Shown: positions 53,607 through 63,122, counted from the first letter of the stretch. The stretch is DNA of 64,000 nt from Lacibacter cauensis (GCF_007830055.1 NZ_VLLE01000003.1:186001-250000), one strand, 5' to 3'. Program-made: numbers and translations. Notes: generated by a model not told the origin, from the sequence alone.

Positions 53607-54653
53607 ATGATTCGGAGTAAAATTGCCGGCATCGGTAAATATGTGCCATCGCATGTTGTAACCAACAACGACCTCACTCAATACATGGATACAAGCGATG
53701 AGTGGATTCAGGAGCGTACCGGTATTAAAGAAAGAAGGTATGCTCACCGTACAGAAGAAACTACCACAACAATGGGGGTTGAAGCTGCAAAAGTTGCAAT
53801 TGAACGGGCCGGCATTACTGCACAGGATATCGACTTTATTGTTTTTGCAACACTTAGTCCCGATTATTACTTTCCCGGCTGTGGTGTGCTATTGCAGCGG
53901 GCAATGCAAATGAAACAAGTGGGAGCGTTGGATATTCGTAACCAATGCAGTGGTTTTGTGTATTCTATTTCTGTTGCCGATCAGTTTATTAAAACCGGTA
54001 TGTACAAAAACATATTGGTGGTTGGTGCAGAAAAACATTCTTTCGGTTTAGACTTTAGTACACGTGGCCGTAACGTAAGTGTAATTTTTGGTGATGGCGC
54101 AGGAGCTGTTGTGCTGCAACCAACACAGGATGCAAACCGAGGCGTACTCAGTACGCATTTGCACAGCGATGGTACAGATGCTGAAATACTGGCAATGTTT
54201 AATCCCGGCACCCATGCTAATCATTGGAAGGCTGATGCGGCAACATTTAATGAAGCAGAACTGGGCGATATGTTTATGAGTCATGCCATGATTGATGAAG
54301 CACAGAACTTTCCAAATATGGATGGTCCGGCAGTTTTTAAAACAGCGGTGGTAAAATTTCCGGAAGTGATTATGGAGGCACTGACTGCAAACGGCTATCA
54401 AGCATCTGACTTGAAGTTATTGATCCCCCACCAGGCGAACCTGCGTATTGCACAGTTTGTGCAGCAGAAACTAAAGTTGAAAGATGAACAGGTGTTTAAT
54501 AATATTCAAAAGTACGGTAACACCACAGCAGCATCTGTTCCTATTGCATTATGCGAAGCATGGGAAGCGGGCAAAATAAACGAAGGCGATCTTGTTTGTT
54601 TAGCAGCTTTTGGCAGTGGCTTTACCTGGGCAAGCGCACTGTTGAAATGGTAA
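53607..54653 (+). CDS. fabH: 3-oxoacyl-ACP synthase III (FabH type)
   Basis: The 348-residue enzyme condenses acetyl-CoA or another acyl-CoA with malonyl-ACP to start fatty acid synthesis. The catalytic triad is visible: Cys114 in RNQCSGFVYS, His275 in IPHQANLRI and Asn305 in YGNTTAASVP. The N-terminal GKYVPSHVVTNNDL and TSDEWIQERTGIKERR are typical. It is about 30 residues longer than E. coli FabH because of an insert near 205-245 (FNPGTHANHWKADAAT), seen in other Bacteroidota-type homologues. The gene stands alone behind a terminator, so it may be a second copy serving branched acyl starters. Confidence 0.9.
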   Translation: MIRSKIAGIGKYVPSHVVTNNDLTQYMDTSDEWIQERTGIKERRYAHRTEETTTTMGVEAAKVAIERAGITAQDIDFIVFATLSPDYYFPGCGVLLQRAMQMKQVGALDIRNQCSGFVYSISVADQFIKTGMYKNILVVGAEKHSFGLDFSTRGRNVSVIFGDGAGAVVLQPTQDANRGVLSTHLHSDGTDAEILAMFNPGTHANHWKADAATFNEAELGDMFMSHAMIDEAQNFPNMDGPAVFKTAVVKFPEVIMEALTANGYQASDLKLLIPHQANLRIAQFVQQKLKLKDEQVFNNIQKYGNTTAASVPIALCEAWEAGKINEGDLVCLAAFGSGFTWASALLKW

Positions 54654-54657
54654 AAGA

Positions 54658-54981
54658 TTAATTATAAATAGCGGAACTTTCGTTTGAAGAACGAAACGAG
54701 GTAGAAGTGTTTTTTACCTTATTGATTAAAAGCAGTCCATTAATTGATAATACAATTGAAAGAAGAATAATGATTACGAAATGTGTTTTGCGTCTGCCAA
54801 CCAATACTTCTTTACGATCGGAATAATTTGCAGAAGAAAGAAATACGAATAAAAGCACCTCAACAACAAGTAGGAATTGCTCGTCAGTACCGTACTTGTA
54901 CATAAAAAGAGGTACCGCAAACAATACAGAAGCACATAGTAATAAAACAGAAAAATAAATGCGTAATGTTTGATGCTTCAT
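54658..54981 (-). CDS. Small integral membrane protein
   Basis: The ATG complementary to 54979-54981 (MKHQTLRIYFSVLLL) gives 107 residues with three hydrophobic segments (about 9-25, 38-52, 67-85) and a serine-rich tail. The longer frame adds 28 residues in the intergenic region and is less likely. I do not recognise the family. It is convergent with fabH (4-base gap) and divergent from the next gene. Confidence 0.55.
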   Translation of the reverse strand: MKHQTLRIYFSVLLLCASVLFAVPLFMYKYGTDEQFLLVVEVLLFVFLSSANYSDRKEVLVGRRKTHFVIIILLSIVLSINGLLLINKVKNTSTSFRSSNESSAIYN

Positions 54982-55140
54982 ATTGTTGTTTGACGTGCAA
55001 ATGTAGTTTAACATGATTAAAACAACTAATGAATAAATTGTGAAGCTGTATTTTTCGATATGCACAACTGTTAGTTGTTGAATGGAAAAACGGGTAGCAG
55101 CTATTTCAATTCAACATTATCTTCGTTTTATAGTATAGTA

Positions 55141-55572
55141 ATGAAACAGGTATTTCTTTTTATAGCCTTTCTTTTGACCAGTATTTATGCAGTCGGGCAA
55201 ATTAATGCCGATTCAATGCGTTTGCAGTACAATCAAAAAACCATAAGGCTTGGCAACCGCATCAGCATGAATGGTATTGTGCTGGAGAAAACTACTGTAC
55301 AAAATCTGATGCTCTTGTCGCCAGAAGCAACAGGTTATTATAAACAATATCTCAAAAGCCGTAATGTTGGTAATACGCTTCCTTTAATAGGTACGGCTGC
55401 AGTTATTGGCGGAATTCTTATAGCACAGAAAAACAGGGCACCCGGTAACATAATTATTTTAAGTGGCAATACAATAAACCTTGTGGCATCTTTATTTCGC
55501 AAAAAAGCAGCTAATCATTTGCAGGATGCGGTATGGACGTATAACAGAGATGTATTGTATCCTAAGCGATAA
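55141..55572 (+). CDS. Exported protein of unknown function with C-terminal hydrophobic segment
   Basis: ATG 55141 opens directly with a signal peptide (MKQVFLFIAFLLTSIYAVGQ); the longer frame has 22 extra residues upstream of a TATCTTCG promoter-like element near 55123. The 143-residue product has a basic middle, a hydrophobic stretch (TLPLIGTAAVIGGILIA, about 80-96) and a positively charged C-terminus. The family is not recognised. The lipid kinase gene follows after 38 bases in the same direction. Confidence 0.6.
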   Translation: MKQVFLFIAFLLTSIYAVGQINADSMRLQYNQKTIRLGNRISMNGIVLEKTTVQNLMLLSPEATGYYKQYLKSRNVGNTLPLIGTAAVIGGILIAQKNRAPGNIIILSGNTINLVASLFRKKAANHLQDAVWTYNRDVLYPKR

Positions 55573-55610
55573 GCTTTATCATTTCATTTTTCGCCAGTAG
55601 TTTTACAATA

Positions 55611-56501
55611 ATGCAACGACGTTTTATTTTCTTATTCAATCCACGCTCCGGAGTACAAAAAGGTAAGCCGTTACAACAACTTATTGAAGAGCGTTGCCAA
55701 AAAGAGAAGGTTGAATTTTCTATTGAACATAGCAGAGCCGATGCTGATTATTCTTTCCTCATCGAAAAAATAAAAACAGCAGCTGTAACCGATGTAATAA
55801 TTGCAGGAGGCGATGGAACCATCAGTACCATCCTTGCCGCTATTTATCACTTACCTGTAAACATTGGTATTATACCCCGTGGTTCGGGAAACGGATTGGC
55901 TTTTGCAGCAGGCATTCCGAAAACGATCGATAAAGCGTTTGATATTATTTTTAACGGCAGCGCACAACGGGTTGATGCATTTGAAATTAATGGAAAATTT
56001 TCCTGTATGTTAAGCGGAATTGGTTTCGATGCAAAAGTGGCACATGATTTTGACCGGCAGTCAAAACGTGGCTTGATGAAGTACATTCAACTTACGCTGC
56101 AGAATATTACTTCTATTAAAACATATCCCTTTACTATTTCTTCTCCTGAAGTAAATATTGAACTTGACGCCTACTTCATCAGCATTGCCAACAGTAACCA
56201 GTTTGGCAACCAGTTTACCATTGCGCCAAAAGCGAGTTTGCAGGATGGACTGTTGGATATTGTGGCAGTTGAAAAAGCGAATTTATTAGCATTGATAGTT
56301 CGTGTAATATGGCATATCCGTTTTGGTACGTTTACAACTGACTTTGCAAATCGAAACGGGATCACTTATTTTCAATCGAAAGAATTAACCATCACAAACA
56401 AAGAAAATGCTCCGTTACATATTGATGGCGATGGAAAAGAAGGCGCTACTGCTTTTCACATAAAAGTGATTCCCTCTGCTTACTCTTTATTAATGCCCTG
56501 A
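55611..56501 (+). CDS. Diacylglycerol/sphingosine kinase-family lipid kinase (YegS/BmrU type)
   Basis: The 296-residue protein has the family motifs: FLFNPRSG at 8-14, IIAGGDGTIST with GGDGT at 66-70 for ATP binding, PRGSGNGLAFAAGIP, and a C-terminal beta-domain ending with LHIDGDGKEG. Such enzymes phosphorylate diacylglycerol, sphingoid bases or related lipids at the inner face of the membrane. The last 22 bases overlap the 3' end of the convergent patatin gene. The lipid substrate is unknown; Bacteroidota sphingolipids are a possible one. Confidence 0.88.
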   Translation: MQRRFIFLFNPRSGVQKGKPLQQLIEERCQKEKVEFSIEHSRADADYSFLIEKIKTAAVTDVIIAGGDGTISTILAAIYHLPVNIGIIPRGSGNGLAFAAGIPKTIDKAFDIIFNGSAQRVDAFEINGKFSCMLSGIGFDAKVAHDFDRQSKRGLMKYIQLTLQNITSIKTYPFTISSPEVNIELDAYFISIANSNQFGNQFTIAPKASLQDGLLDIVAVEKANLLALIVRVIWHIRFGTFTTDFANRNGITYFQSKELTITNKENAPLHIDGDGKEGATAFHIKVIPSAYSLLMP

Positions 56502-58720
56502 GTTGCCGATGTGAGCTTTAAAAGTTGTTGCAAAGCCTGGTTATTAAACGAATCGCTTACAGCTGCTGCAATATCTTTCTTTTCCCGTTTGGTTAAATGA
56601 AAGCTGAGTGCAGCACCTTGTTTTGCATTTTCCGGACGATACATAAAATGAAAGCGGTACATCGGCATATCATCTACGGAGTAGCTAAGCATACTTTCCT
56701 GCATATAGTCCTGTACTTTATAAAAATTGTTTTGCAGTGTTGTTACGGGTTTGTATAAAATATCGCCGATGCCGGGTTCTTTTAAATCATCATTCCACTC
56801 ACCTTTTTTACGATCGAGTAACTGTATAAACACCACACCGGATGTATTTGCTTTTAGCCAATCGTTGAATACATGCAAAAACCGAAGCGTAATTTCCTGG
56901 CCATAGTTATCTCTAAGACCGGCATCCATTACATCAACAATTGGTTTAGTGGGTAGCCACACATTTGGTAATACATAAGGAAAAGTTGCATTCATCCTCA
57001 ACGCTGTCAGCAAACGGATATTATAGGGATTGAGCTCTTTAAAAAATGCGGCATAGTCAATGGCATCGGGTTCGGCAGTAATACCTTTTGCACTATCGGA
57101 ACGGGGCCGCATTAAAAAACTGATTGGCTGACTGCAGATCATGAGCTTACGCCCATCCTGCGAAACAGTAGAACTGAAAATGCCCAACGGAATAGTTGCA
57201 TTAAATTCATCGGTCCGGTAATCGGTCAAGCGATCATTTAAAATAGATCCGGTATTATAGTTAAGCTGTTGTTCAAATGCATAACCACGGTCTTTCACAA
57301 AACGGTAAGGACCAACAGAAAATTTCTGTGCAGGTGTAAGCAGATCTCTTGTTACATAGGCTGAGAAAATCGGGTTCAGCAGATCTTTGGAAATATTAGC
57401 GGTGATTTGTTCTCTTGCAATCGCAACAGCTTTTCCTTTTTGTTGCTCACGATACAGTTCACGATAATATGTTAAGCCGAGCATACCGCCAGAGGCACCG
57501 GAGAACAAACCTGTTTTTTTCATCAGTTGTCCGTTCATAAAACTGTCGATACGTGAGAGCATATTTACAGTAAACGTTGCAGATCGGTTTCCGCCACCGC
57601 TAACATTAAGCACATAAAACAGAGGCTTTTCTTCCCCCTGATTTCGTTTCCAGTTTTCCAGCAGGCGAATCATGTTTAAACTATCAGTATGCACTTGTTC
57701 TGCACTACACAAAACGCTAAGTGCTGGAAGATTGTATTGCGGCCGCTTTTGTCTGTTTTCATAATTTAAACCGAAAGCTTTATTACGAATGTCGATGTAT
57801 TCGTAACGAAACAGCAAATTAAAAACTAGCACCAGCAGTATCGAAACAGGAATGCTCCAGGTATCAAGCCAGTGTGCCAACGCAGCAGCTGCACCAATAA
57901 GTACTGCAAAAAAGATAAAAATGCTTGCTGCCGCCGGAACCTGTAATTGCGGATAATCCAGAAACAATCCATAGATCATTAACAACAGAAACGCCAATAC
58001 AATTGCCATTACAGCAGCAAAATGATGACGCTTAAAAATAACATCAAGAAACAAACTGCTGTAGTGTGAAACGTTTCTTGTTTTCTTAATACTGAAGAAA
58101 CTGGTTAAAAAATAGTTGACTGTTATAAGCTGTTCGTGGTTGTGAGGTTTCCCGTCGGGTTTGTATTGCTGCATAAACTGCTGCGGGTTACGCAACACCG
58201 GATGCATCGTTTTAAGGATCGCTTTTTCATACCCGTAGAAATAAAGCATGGAGAAAAACAAAAACAGAAACAGTCCTGCTAAAAAGCCAAATTCAATCCA
58301 TAATACTTCCGTAACGGACAACAGTTCTTTGTAGCGGTTAAAACGAATGAGCTGTATTAAAAAATTGATGAGGAAAATAAGTGGTATACCTGCATTATTA
58401 ATACAGTATTTTGAAAAAGGCTTTGATGTAGTTGCTAAAAATTTAAAATAACTGCTGAAGAGAATAAAGCTGGCAATATTCCAGCTCATCACAAAACCTC
58501 CAAAAGCGGTGCCTACAAAAAAGGCGCTAAGAAAATTTACACGTCCTAAATATTCAGGCGATAGAAAAAGTGAGTTGGCACCATAGGTGTGCATGAAGCC
58601 TCCGCTCACGGCACTGCCTAATAAAAACCAAAATACCAGCAGCAGTTGGTATTTTCTGAAATGCAGAAAAATTAATTGTACAGGAAAGGAGTACCATATG
58701 CCAAGCAGGTATTTCTTCAT
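56480..58720 (-). CDS. Multi-pass membrane patatin-like phospholipase
   Basis: The 746-residue protein has seven or eight transmembrane helices in the first 305 residues and then a patatin-type hydrolase domain: oxyanion motif VSGGGNRS (373-380), nucleophile Ser410 in FSGASGGMLG (G-x-S-x-G), and an Asp in VMDAGLRDNYG, the patatin D-G/A element. It should cleave acyl chains of phospholipids or glycolipids at the membrane. The combination of a long membrane domain and patatin is larger than most bacterial patatins. It overlaps the convergent lipid kinase gene by 22 bases, which also suggests a lipid theme. Confidence 0.85.
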   Translation of the reverse strand: MKKYLLGIWYSFPVQLIFLHFRKYQLLLVFWFLLGSAVSGGFMHTYGANSLFLSPEYLGRVNFLSAFFVGTAFGGFVMSWNIASFILFSSYFKFLATTSKPFSKYCINNAGIPLIFLINFLIQLIRFNRYKELLSVTEVLWIEFGFLAGLFLFLFFSMLYFYGYEKAILKTMHPVLRNPQQFMQQYKPDGKPHNHEQLITVNYFLTSFFSIKKTRNVSHYSSLFLDVIFKRHHFAAVMAIVLAFLLLMIYGLFLDYPQLQVPAAASIFIFFAVLIGAAAALAHWLDTWSIPVSILLVLVFNLLFRYEYIDIRNKAFGLNYENRQKRPQYNLPALSVLCSAEQVHTDSLNMIRLLENWKRNQGEEKPLFYVLNVSGGGNRSATFTVNMLSRIDSFMNGQLMKKTGLFSGASGGMLGLTYYRELYREQQKGKAVAIAREQITANISKDLLNPIFSAYVTRDLLTPAQKFSVGPYRFVKDRGYAFEQQLNYNTGSILNDRLTDYRTDEFNATIPLGIFSSTVSQDGRKLMICSQPISFLMRPRSDSAKGITAEPDAIDYAAFFKELNPYNIRLLTALRMNATFPYVLPNVWLPTKPIVDVMDAGLRDNYGQEITLRFLHVFNDWLKANTSGVVFIQLLDRKKGEWNDDLKEPGIGDILYKPVTTLQNNFYKVQDYMQESMLSYSVDDMPMYRFHFMYRPENAKQGAALSFHLTKREKKDIAAAVSDSFNNQALQQLLKLTSATQGINKE

Positions 58721-58780
58721 GAAGCAGAAGTTACGGAAAAGAAAAGATTTACGAACGTAACGCTGCTTGTAAAATATTAC

Positions 58781-59845
58781 TTAGTTGGTTTCTTTTCGGC
58801 GAACCAGGTACAATACCCAAATAAAGCTCAGCAGTAAAAACATACCTACCAATTGATGCAGTTGTGCTACCCACTCGAACAAACCCCAGCGGTTGGGAAT
58901 TATTTTGGTGGAAGTAAGTACAGAAAAAATACCGAGTAATACCTGCAACACCACAAGAAACAACGGAAGAAAACGGGTTGCCTTAAACAGGTTGCTGCCT
59001 TCAACTTTTGTAGCACGGTAATACCATAAAACAATCAATATACTCAGCAAGTAAGCTAAGCCACGATGTACAAAGTGAATGGTAATTTTGTTTTCGATGA
59101 AGTTGATCAGCAGCGGAGAATCTTTCCAAAGTGATGCTGGAATCCATTCTGTATTGATCATCGGCCAGGATGGTGCAGCTGTCGCAGCTTTGTGGCCCGC
59201 CATCAATGCCCCAAACAGTAATTGAACAATCAACAGTACCAGCAACAGTAACGTAAAGTTGTTGATTGAACGATGAACAGTTATTTCGCTTTTCTTGACT
59301 CTTAGTTGTAATGCAAACCAGAATGTATAACAAAGCAAACCCATTGCAAGAATAAAATGCAATGCTAAACGTGTAGGCTTTACATACACAGCATCGCCCA
59401 CTAAACCACTGGCTACCATAATCCAACCTACAGCACCCTGTAAACCGCCTAACAAAAACAGGATGATCAATGGTTTGATCATTTCTTTTTTAAAATACCG
59501 GCGAACCAGGAAGTAAATAAATCCAACTGCAAACACCATCCCCATTACACGTGCCCACAAACGATGAAACCACTCCCAAAAGAAAATGAATTTAAAATCG
59601 CTGAGTGTAAAATCGGTGTTGAGTAATTGGTACTGCGGTGTGCCTTTGTACTTTGCAAATTCTTCCAGCCACTTGGTTTCGTTTAATGGCGGCAACGTTC
59701 CTGTTACAACATCCCATTCGGTAATACTTAAGCCACTACCGGTTAAACGGGTAATACCGCCCAGTAAAATCTGAACGATTAACATAAATACACCGAATAG
59801 CAGCCAGTTGGCAACAGCTTTTTGCGAGGAGGATGTTTGCGTCAT
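58781..59845 (-). CDS. ctaA: Haem A synthase, COX15/CtaA family
   Basis: The start complementary to 59843-59845 is used because a TACCTTTG promoter box lies just upstream, inside what would be the longer frame. The 354-residue protein has eight transmembrane helices in two repeated halves and the family motifs GGITRLTGSGLSITEWDVVTG, EWFHRLWAR (haem-ligand His) and FVHRGLAY with QLHQLVGM. It oxidises the C8 methyl of haem O to give haem A for cytochrome oxidase. No haem O synthase (CtaB) is in the window, so it is separated from its usual partners. Confidence 0.92.
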   Translation of the reverse strand: MTQTSSSQKAVANWLLFGVFMLIVQILLGGITRLTGSGLSITEWDVVTGTLPPLNETKWLEEFAKYKGTPQYQLLNTDFTLSDFKFIFFWEWFHRLWARVMGMVFAVGFIYFLVRRYFKKEMIKPLIILFLLGGLQGAVGWIMVASGLVGDAVYVKPTRLALHFILAMGLLCYTFWFALQLRVKKSEITVHRSINNFTLLLLVLLIVQLLFGALMAGHKAATAAPSWPMINTEWIPASLWKDSPLLINFIENKITIHFVHRGLAYLLSILIVLWYYRATKVEGSNLFKATRFLPLFLVVLQVLLGIFSVLTSTKIIPNRWGLFEWVAQLHQLVGMFLLLSFIWVLYLVRRKETN

Positions 59846-59853
59846 AACGCCTG

Positions 59854-59861
59854 CAAAGGTA
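59854..59861 (-). promoter_or_regulatory. -7 box (TACCTTTG) of ctaA
   Basis: The - strand reads TACCTTTG, 8 bases before the ATG. Such a short spacing gives a nearly leaderless transcript and fixes the start. Confidence 0.5.
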
Positions 59862-59881
59862 GGCGAGGAAAACATTCGCCT

Positions 59882-61567
59882 CTATACTAAAATCGGTTCG
59901 GGTTTGTTTAAGAACCGCATTTCTGTTGTACAGGCATTCCATAAATAATAACCTCCCGAAAGATTAGCCACCGCTTCGTATCCGTTTTGTCGCAGAATCC
60001 GTTGTGCGAGGTAACCACGCAGCCCTGCTTCGCAATAGATGTAAAGGGTTTTGTTTGATGGAATTTCATGTAATCGGTTTCTTAATTCATCAACAGGTAT
60101 ATTAATGGCTCCTTCAATGTTACCCGCTTCAAATTCATCTTTACGCCGAACATCAATCAACAGATCATCGGGCTGCAGTTGATCCAAATCGTTCCAGTAA
60201 AACACACGCAAGTGATCGAGCAAAATATTTTCAGCAACAAAACCCGCCATGTTTACCGGGTCTTTTGCAGAGGAATAAGGTGGTGCATACGCATGTTCAA
60301 ATTCAATAAGGTCGTATACGGTTTTTCCTTGTTTGATGTAAGAAGCAAAAACATCGAGACGTTTATCTACACCATCATAACCGGCAATTTGTGCGCTTAA
60401 CAGTTTTCCATCCTTCGGTGCAAATGCAAGTTGTATCGTCATTTGTTTTGCACCGGGATAATAACCGGCATGCGAACCGTTGTGTGTGGTTGATACAATA
60501 TGCTCGATACCTGCTGCTTTTAAATGTTTGGATGCTGTACCTGTGGTGCCCACTGTCATGTCAAACACTTTTACAATGGCGGTATTGATTGAGCCTTTGT
60601 ACGAACGCACATTGCCCAGCACCACATTATCTGCACAAATACGACCTTGTTTATTGGCTGGTCCTGCCAGGTAGGTAATCATTGATTGATGCGTGATGGG
60701 ATTTTCAAATTCAATAGCATCGCCTACGGCATAAATATCGGGGTCGGATGTTTGGAGGAATTCGTTCACCTGAATACCTTTTGCTTGGCCGAGTTGCAAA
60801 CCGGCCATCGCAGCTAATCTTGTATCGGGACGAACACCAATGGAAAGAATCACTACATCGGCTATTAATACTTCACCGTTATTTAAAGCAACTTCAATTT
60901 GATCGCCGTTTTTGGTAAAGCCAGTCACGGCAGTGTTCAGGCGAAGTTTTACTCTTTTTGAACGGATATGCTGTTGCACAAACGCCGCAACTGGATAATC
61001 GACCGGCGCCATTACCTGGTTAATCATTTCAATAATGGTAACATCTAAACCCAGCTCATGAAAATTCTCAGCCATTTCCAAACCAATAAAGCCGGCACCG
61101 ATAACAACAGCTTTACTTGTTTTTTTCTGCTGTACGTATGCTTTAATATAATCGGTGTCGTTTACGTTACGCAATGTAAAAATGCCTTCGCTGTTAATGC
61201 CGGGTAATGGTGGACGTACAGGTTCTGCGCCGGGCGAGAGCACGAGTTTATCATAACTTTCTTCATAAACTTCGCCGGTTGCCTGCTTGCGTGCTGTAAT
61301 AGTTTTTGCAGATGGGTTGATCGCAATTACTTCGGTTGATATGCGTACATCAATATTAAAACGTTTGTTGAAGGCTGAAGCAGTTTGTACAAAAAGTTTG
61401 TTGCGGTCTTTAATTACATCACCAATGTAATAAGGCAATCCGCAGTTAGCATAGGAGATGTATTCACCTTTTTCGAAAATAACGATCTCAGCATGTTCAT
61501 CTAATCTTCTTAAACGGGCTGCAGTACTCGCACCACCTGCAACTGCTCCAACAATAATGTACTTCAT
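59882..61567 (-). CDS. CoA-disulfide reductase-like flavoprotein with rhodanese domain
   Basis: The start complementary to 61565-61567 gives 561 residues beginning with the FAD motif (MKYIIVGAVAGGASTAARLR). Cys42 in ISYANCGLPYYIG is the single redox cysteine of CoA-disulfide/persulfide reductases. VVIGAGFIGLEMAE is the NAD(P)H-binding site, and TYLAGPANKQGR is family-specific. Residues about 470-561 form a rhodanese domain with loop CEAGLR (Cys512). Fused enzymes of this type reduce CoA-persulfide and release sulfide. It is divergent from the sulfide:quinone reductase cluster, consistent with persulfide metabolism. Confidence 0.9.
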   Translation of the reverse strand: MKYIIVGAVAGGASTAARLRRLDEHAEIVIFEKGEYISYANCGLPYYIGDVIKDRNKLFVQTASAFNKRFNIDVRISTEVIAINPSAKTITARKQATGEVYEESYDKLVLSPGAEPVRPPLPGINSEGIFTLRNVNDTDYIKAYVQQKKTSKAVVIGAGFIGLEMAENFHELGLDVTIIEMINQVMAPVDYPVAAFVQQHIRSKRVKLRLNTAVTGFTKNGDQIEVALNNGEVLIADVVILSIGVRPDTRLAAMAGLQLGQAKGIQVNEFLQTSDPDIYAVGDAIEFENPITHQSMITYLAGPANKQGRICADNVVLGNVRSYKGSINTAIVKVFDMTVGTTGTASKHLKAAGIEHIVSTTHNGSHAGYYPGAKQMTIQLAFAPKDGKLLSAQIAGYDGVDKRLDVFASYIKQGKTVYDLIEFEHAYAPPYSSAKDPVNMAGFVAENILLDHLRVFYWNDLDQLQPDDLLIDVRRKDEFEAGNIEGAINIPVDELRNRLHEIPSNKTLYIYCEAGLRGYLAQRILRQNGYEAVANLSGGYYLWNACTTEMRFLNKPEPILV

Positions 61568-61620
61568 ATTTTTTGTGATTTTATAACAGGTCAAAAGTAG
61601 CAGAAGCAATAGCCGCACTT

Positions 61621-61636
61621 TGTGATTATAATCATA
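61621..61636. promoter_or_regulatory. CRP/FNR-type site 1
   Basis: TGTGA-TTATAA-TCATA; the centre TGATTATAATCA is a perfect palindrome. It matches 9 of 10 conserved positions of TGTGA-N6-TCACA and lies 54 bases upstream of the CoA-disulfide reductase-like gene. Confidence 0.5.
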
Positions 61637-61667
61637 CAAAAACCTGTTATTGGAAAGGCTGTAATTC

Positions 61668-61683
61668 TGTGCTAAAAGTCACA
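61668..61683. promoter_or_regulatory. CRP/FNR-type site 2
   Basis: TGTGC-TAAAAG-TCACA, 9 of 10 conserved positions, centred 47 bases from site 1. Confidence 0.45.
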
Positions 61684-61710
61684 CACAACAAGGGTTTCAG
61701 CATTTTTTGT

Positions 61711-61726
61711 TGTGACAAAAATCACA
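61711..61726. promoter_or_regulatory. CRP/FNR-type site 3
   Basis: TGTGA-CAAAAA-TCACA, a full match to the CRP consensus half-sites and spacing, centred 43 bases from site 2 and 137 bases before the SQR start. Confidence 0.6.
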
Positions 61727-61862
61727 CAACGAATGCTGTTTAAACAAATCTTACTTTTTTCTTGATAAGGATCATTTTACATGCGCATGCAGGTCATTAA
61801 ACAAGAGCTGTTGCTGATCGACTTTTACTGTGTCATAAATCAAACAACAAAACAATTAAGCG

Positions 61863-63098
61863 ATGAAAAATCTGGTTATACTCGGAGCCGGTACTGCAGG
61901 CACCATGATGGCAAATCATCTGCACAACGAACTGAAACAACCCGACTGGCAAATTACAATTATTGATGAGCGTGAAGAACATCACTACCAACCCGGATAC
62001 TTGTTTCTTCCTTTTGATATTTATACGCCGGAAGATATTATTAAAACCATTGAAGAGTTTATTCCGAAAGATGTAACTCTGGTAAAGAAGAAAATTGATC
62101 GTATCGTTCCAAAAGAAAATAGAATTGAACTGGCAAACGGAACAGCGTTGAACTACGATGTATTAATTGTTGCCACCGGTGCAAAAATTGCTCCCGAAGA
62201 AACTGAAGGGATGCAGGGAAAAGAATGGCAAAAATCGGTTTTCGATTTCTACACATTTGAAGGAGCATTGGCGTTGCGCAATAAACTGAGAGATTGGCAA
62301 GGCGGTAAATTGGTGGTACACATAACAGAAATGCCCATCAAATGTCCGGTTGCTCCATTGGAGTTTGCATTCCTTGCCGATTCATTCTTCAAGCATAAAC
62401 ACATGCGTGATAAAGTAGAAATTACCTATGTAACGCCGTTGAGCGGTGCGTTTACAAAACCAAAAGCAACAGAGGCTCTGGAACATTTACTGCACGAAAA
62501 AAATATTCATATTGAAAGTGATTTTGCCATTGAACAGGTAGATAATGAAAGCAAAACCATTATTGATTATGGTGGCAGAGAAATTCCTTTCGATATCCTG
62601 GTAACTGTACCCACCAACAAAGGCGATGCGTTGATGGAACGTTCGGGTATGGGCGATGATTTGAACTATGTACCTACGAACAAAGCCACACTGCAATCAC
62701 TCAACTATGAGAATGTATTTGTATTGGGTGATGCAAGCAATATCCCTGCATCAAAAGCAGGATCTGTTGCACACTTCGAAGCAGAGATCTTAACAGAAAA
62801 TATTTTACGCTATGTCAACAACGAACCATTGAAAGAAGAATTCGATGGACATGCTAACTGTTTCATTGAAACAGGTGGCGGCAAAGCATTGCTCATCGAT
62901 TTTAACTATACACACGAACCGGTAGAAGGAACATTTCCTTTTGCAGGCATTGGTCCGTTGCGTTTGTTGAAAGAAAGCCGTATGAATCACATGGGCAAAC
63001 TCGCCTTTCGCTGGATTTACTGGAACGTATTACTGAAAGGAACACATATTCCTTTTGTATCGGCCACGATGAGCGAAAGCGGAAAACATTATGCTTAA
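61863..63098 (+). CDS. Sulfide:quinone oxidoreductase-type flavoprotein
   Basis: The 411-residue protein has FAD motif VILGAGTAGTMMANHL (5-20), HYQPGYLFLPF, VATGAKIAPEETEGM, a Cys161 in MPIKCPVAP, VLGDASNIPASKAG and a second Cys333 in HANCFIETG. The two cysteines and the overall pattern fit SQR-type enzymes, which oxidise sulfide to sulfane sulfur and reduce membrane quinone. The C-terminal amphipathic part (LKESRMNHMGKLAFRWIYW) is a likely membrane contact. It heads an operon with a TusE/DsrC-like and a DsrE-like protein that could receive the sulfur. Confidence 0.88.
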   Translation: MKNLVILGAGTAGTMMANHLHNELKQPDWQITIIDEREEHHYQPGYLFLPFDIYTPEDIIKTIEEFIPKDVTLVKKKIDRIVPKENRIELANGTALNYDVLIVATGAKIAPEETEGMQGKEWQKSVFDFYTFEGALALRNKLRDWQGGKLVVHITEMPIKCPVAPLEFAFLADSFFKHKHMRDKVEITYVTPLSGAFTKPKATEALEHLLHEKNIHIESDFAIEQVDNESKTIIDYGGREIPFDILVTVPTNKGDALMERSGMGDDLNYVPTNKATLQSLNYENVFVLGDASNIPASKAGSVAHFEAEILTENILRYVNNEPLKEEFDGHANCFIETGGGKALLIDFNYTHEPVEGTFPFAGIGPLRLLKESRMNHMGKLAFRWIYWNVLLKGTHIPFVSATMSESGKHYA

Positions 63099-63122
63099 TC
63101 ATTCACTTATTAAATACATGTT

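Noticed and set aside
54982-55065. N-terminal extension of the small membrane protein
   Set aside because: The extension lies in the divergent promoter region; the internal ATG begins directly at the first membrane segment.
61829-61844. A fourth CRP/FNR-type site (TGTGT-N6-TCAAA)
   Set aside because: Too many mismatches and too close to the SQR start compared with the three better sites.
61781-61966. A 61-codon ORF overlapping the SQR start
   Set aside because: It runs through the SQR start in another frame, has no family features, and the upstream region is better explained as regulatory.
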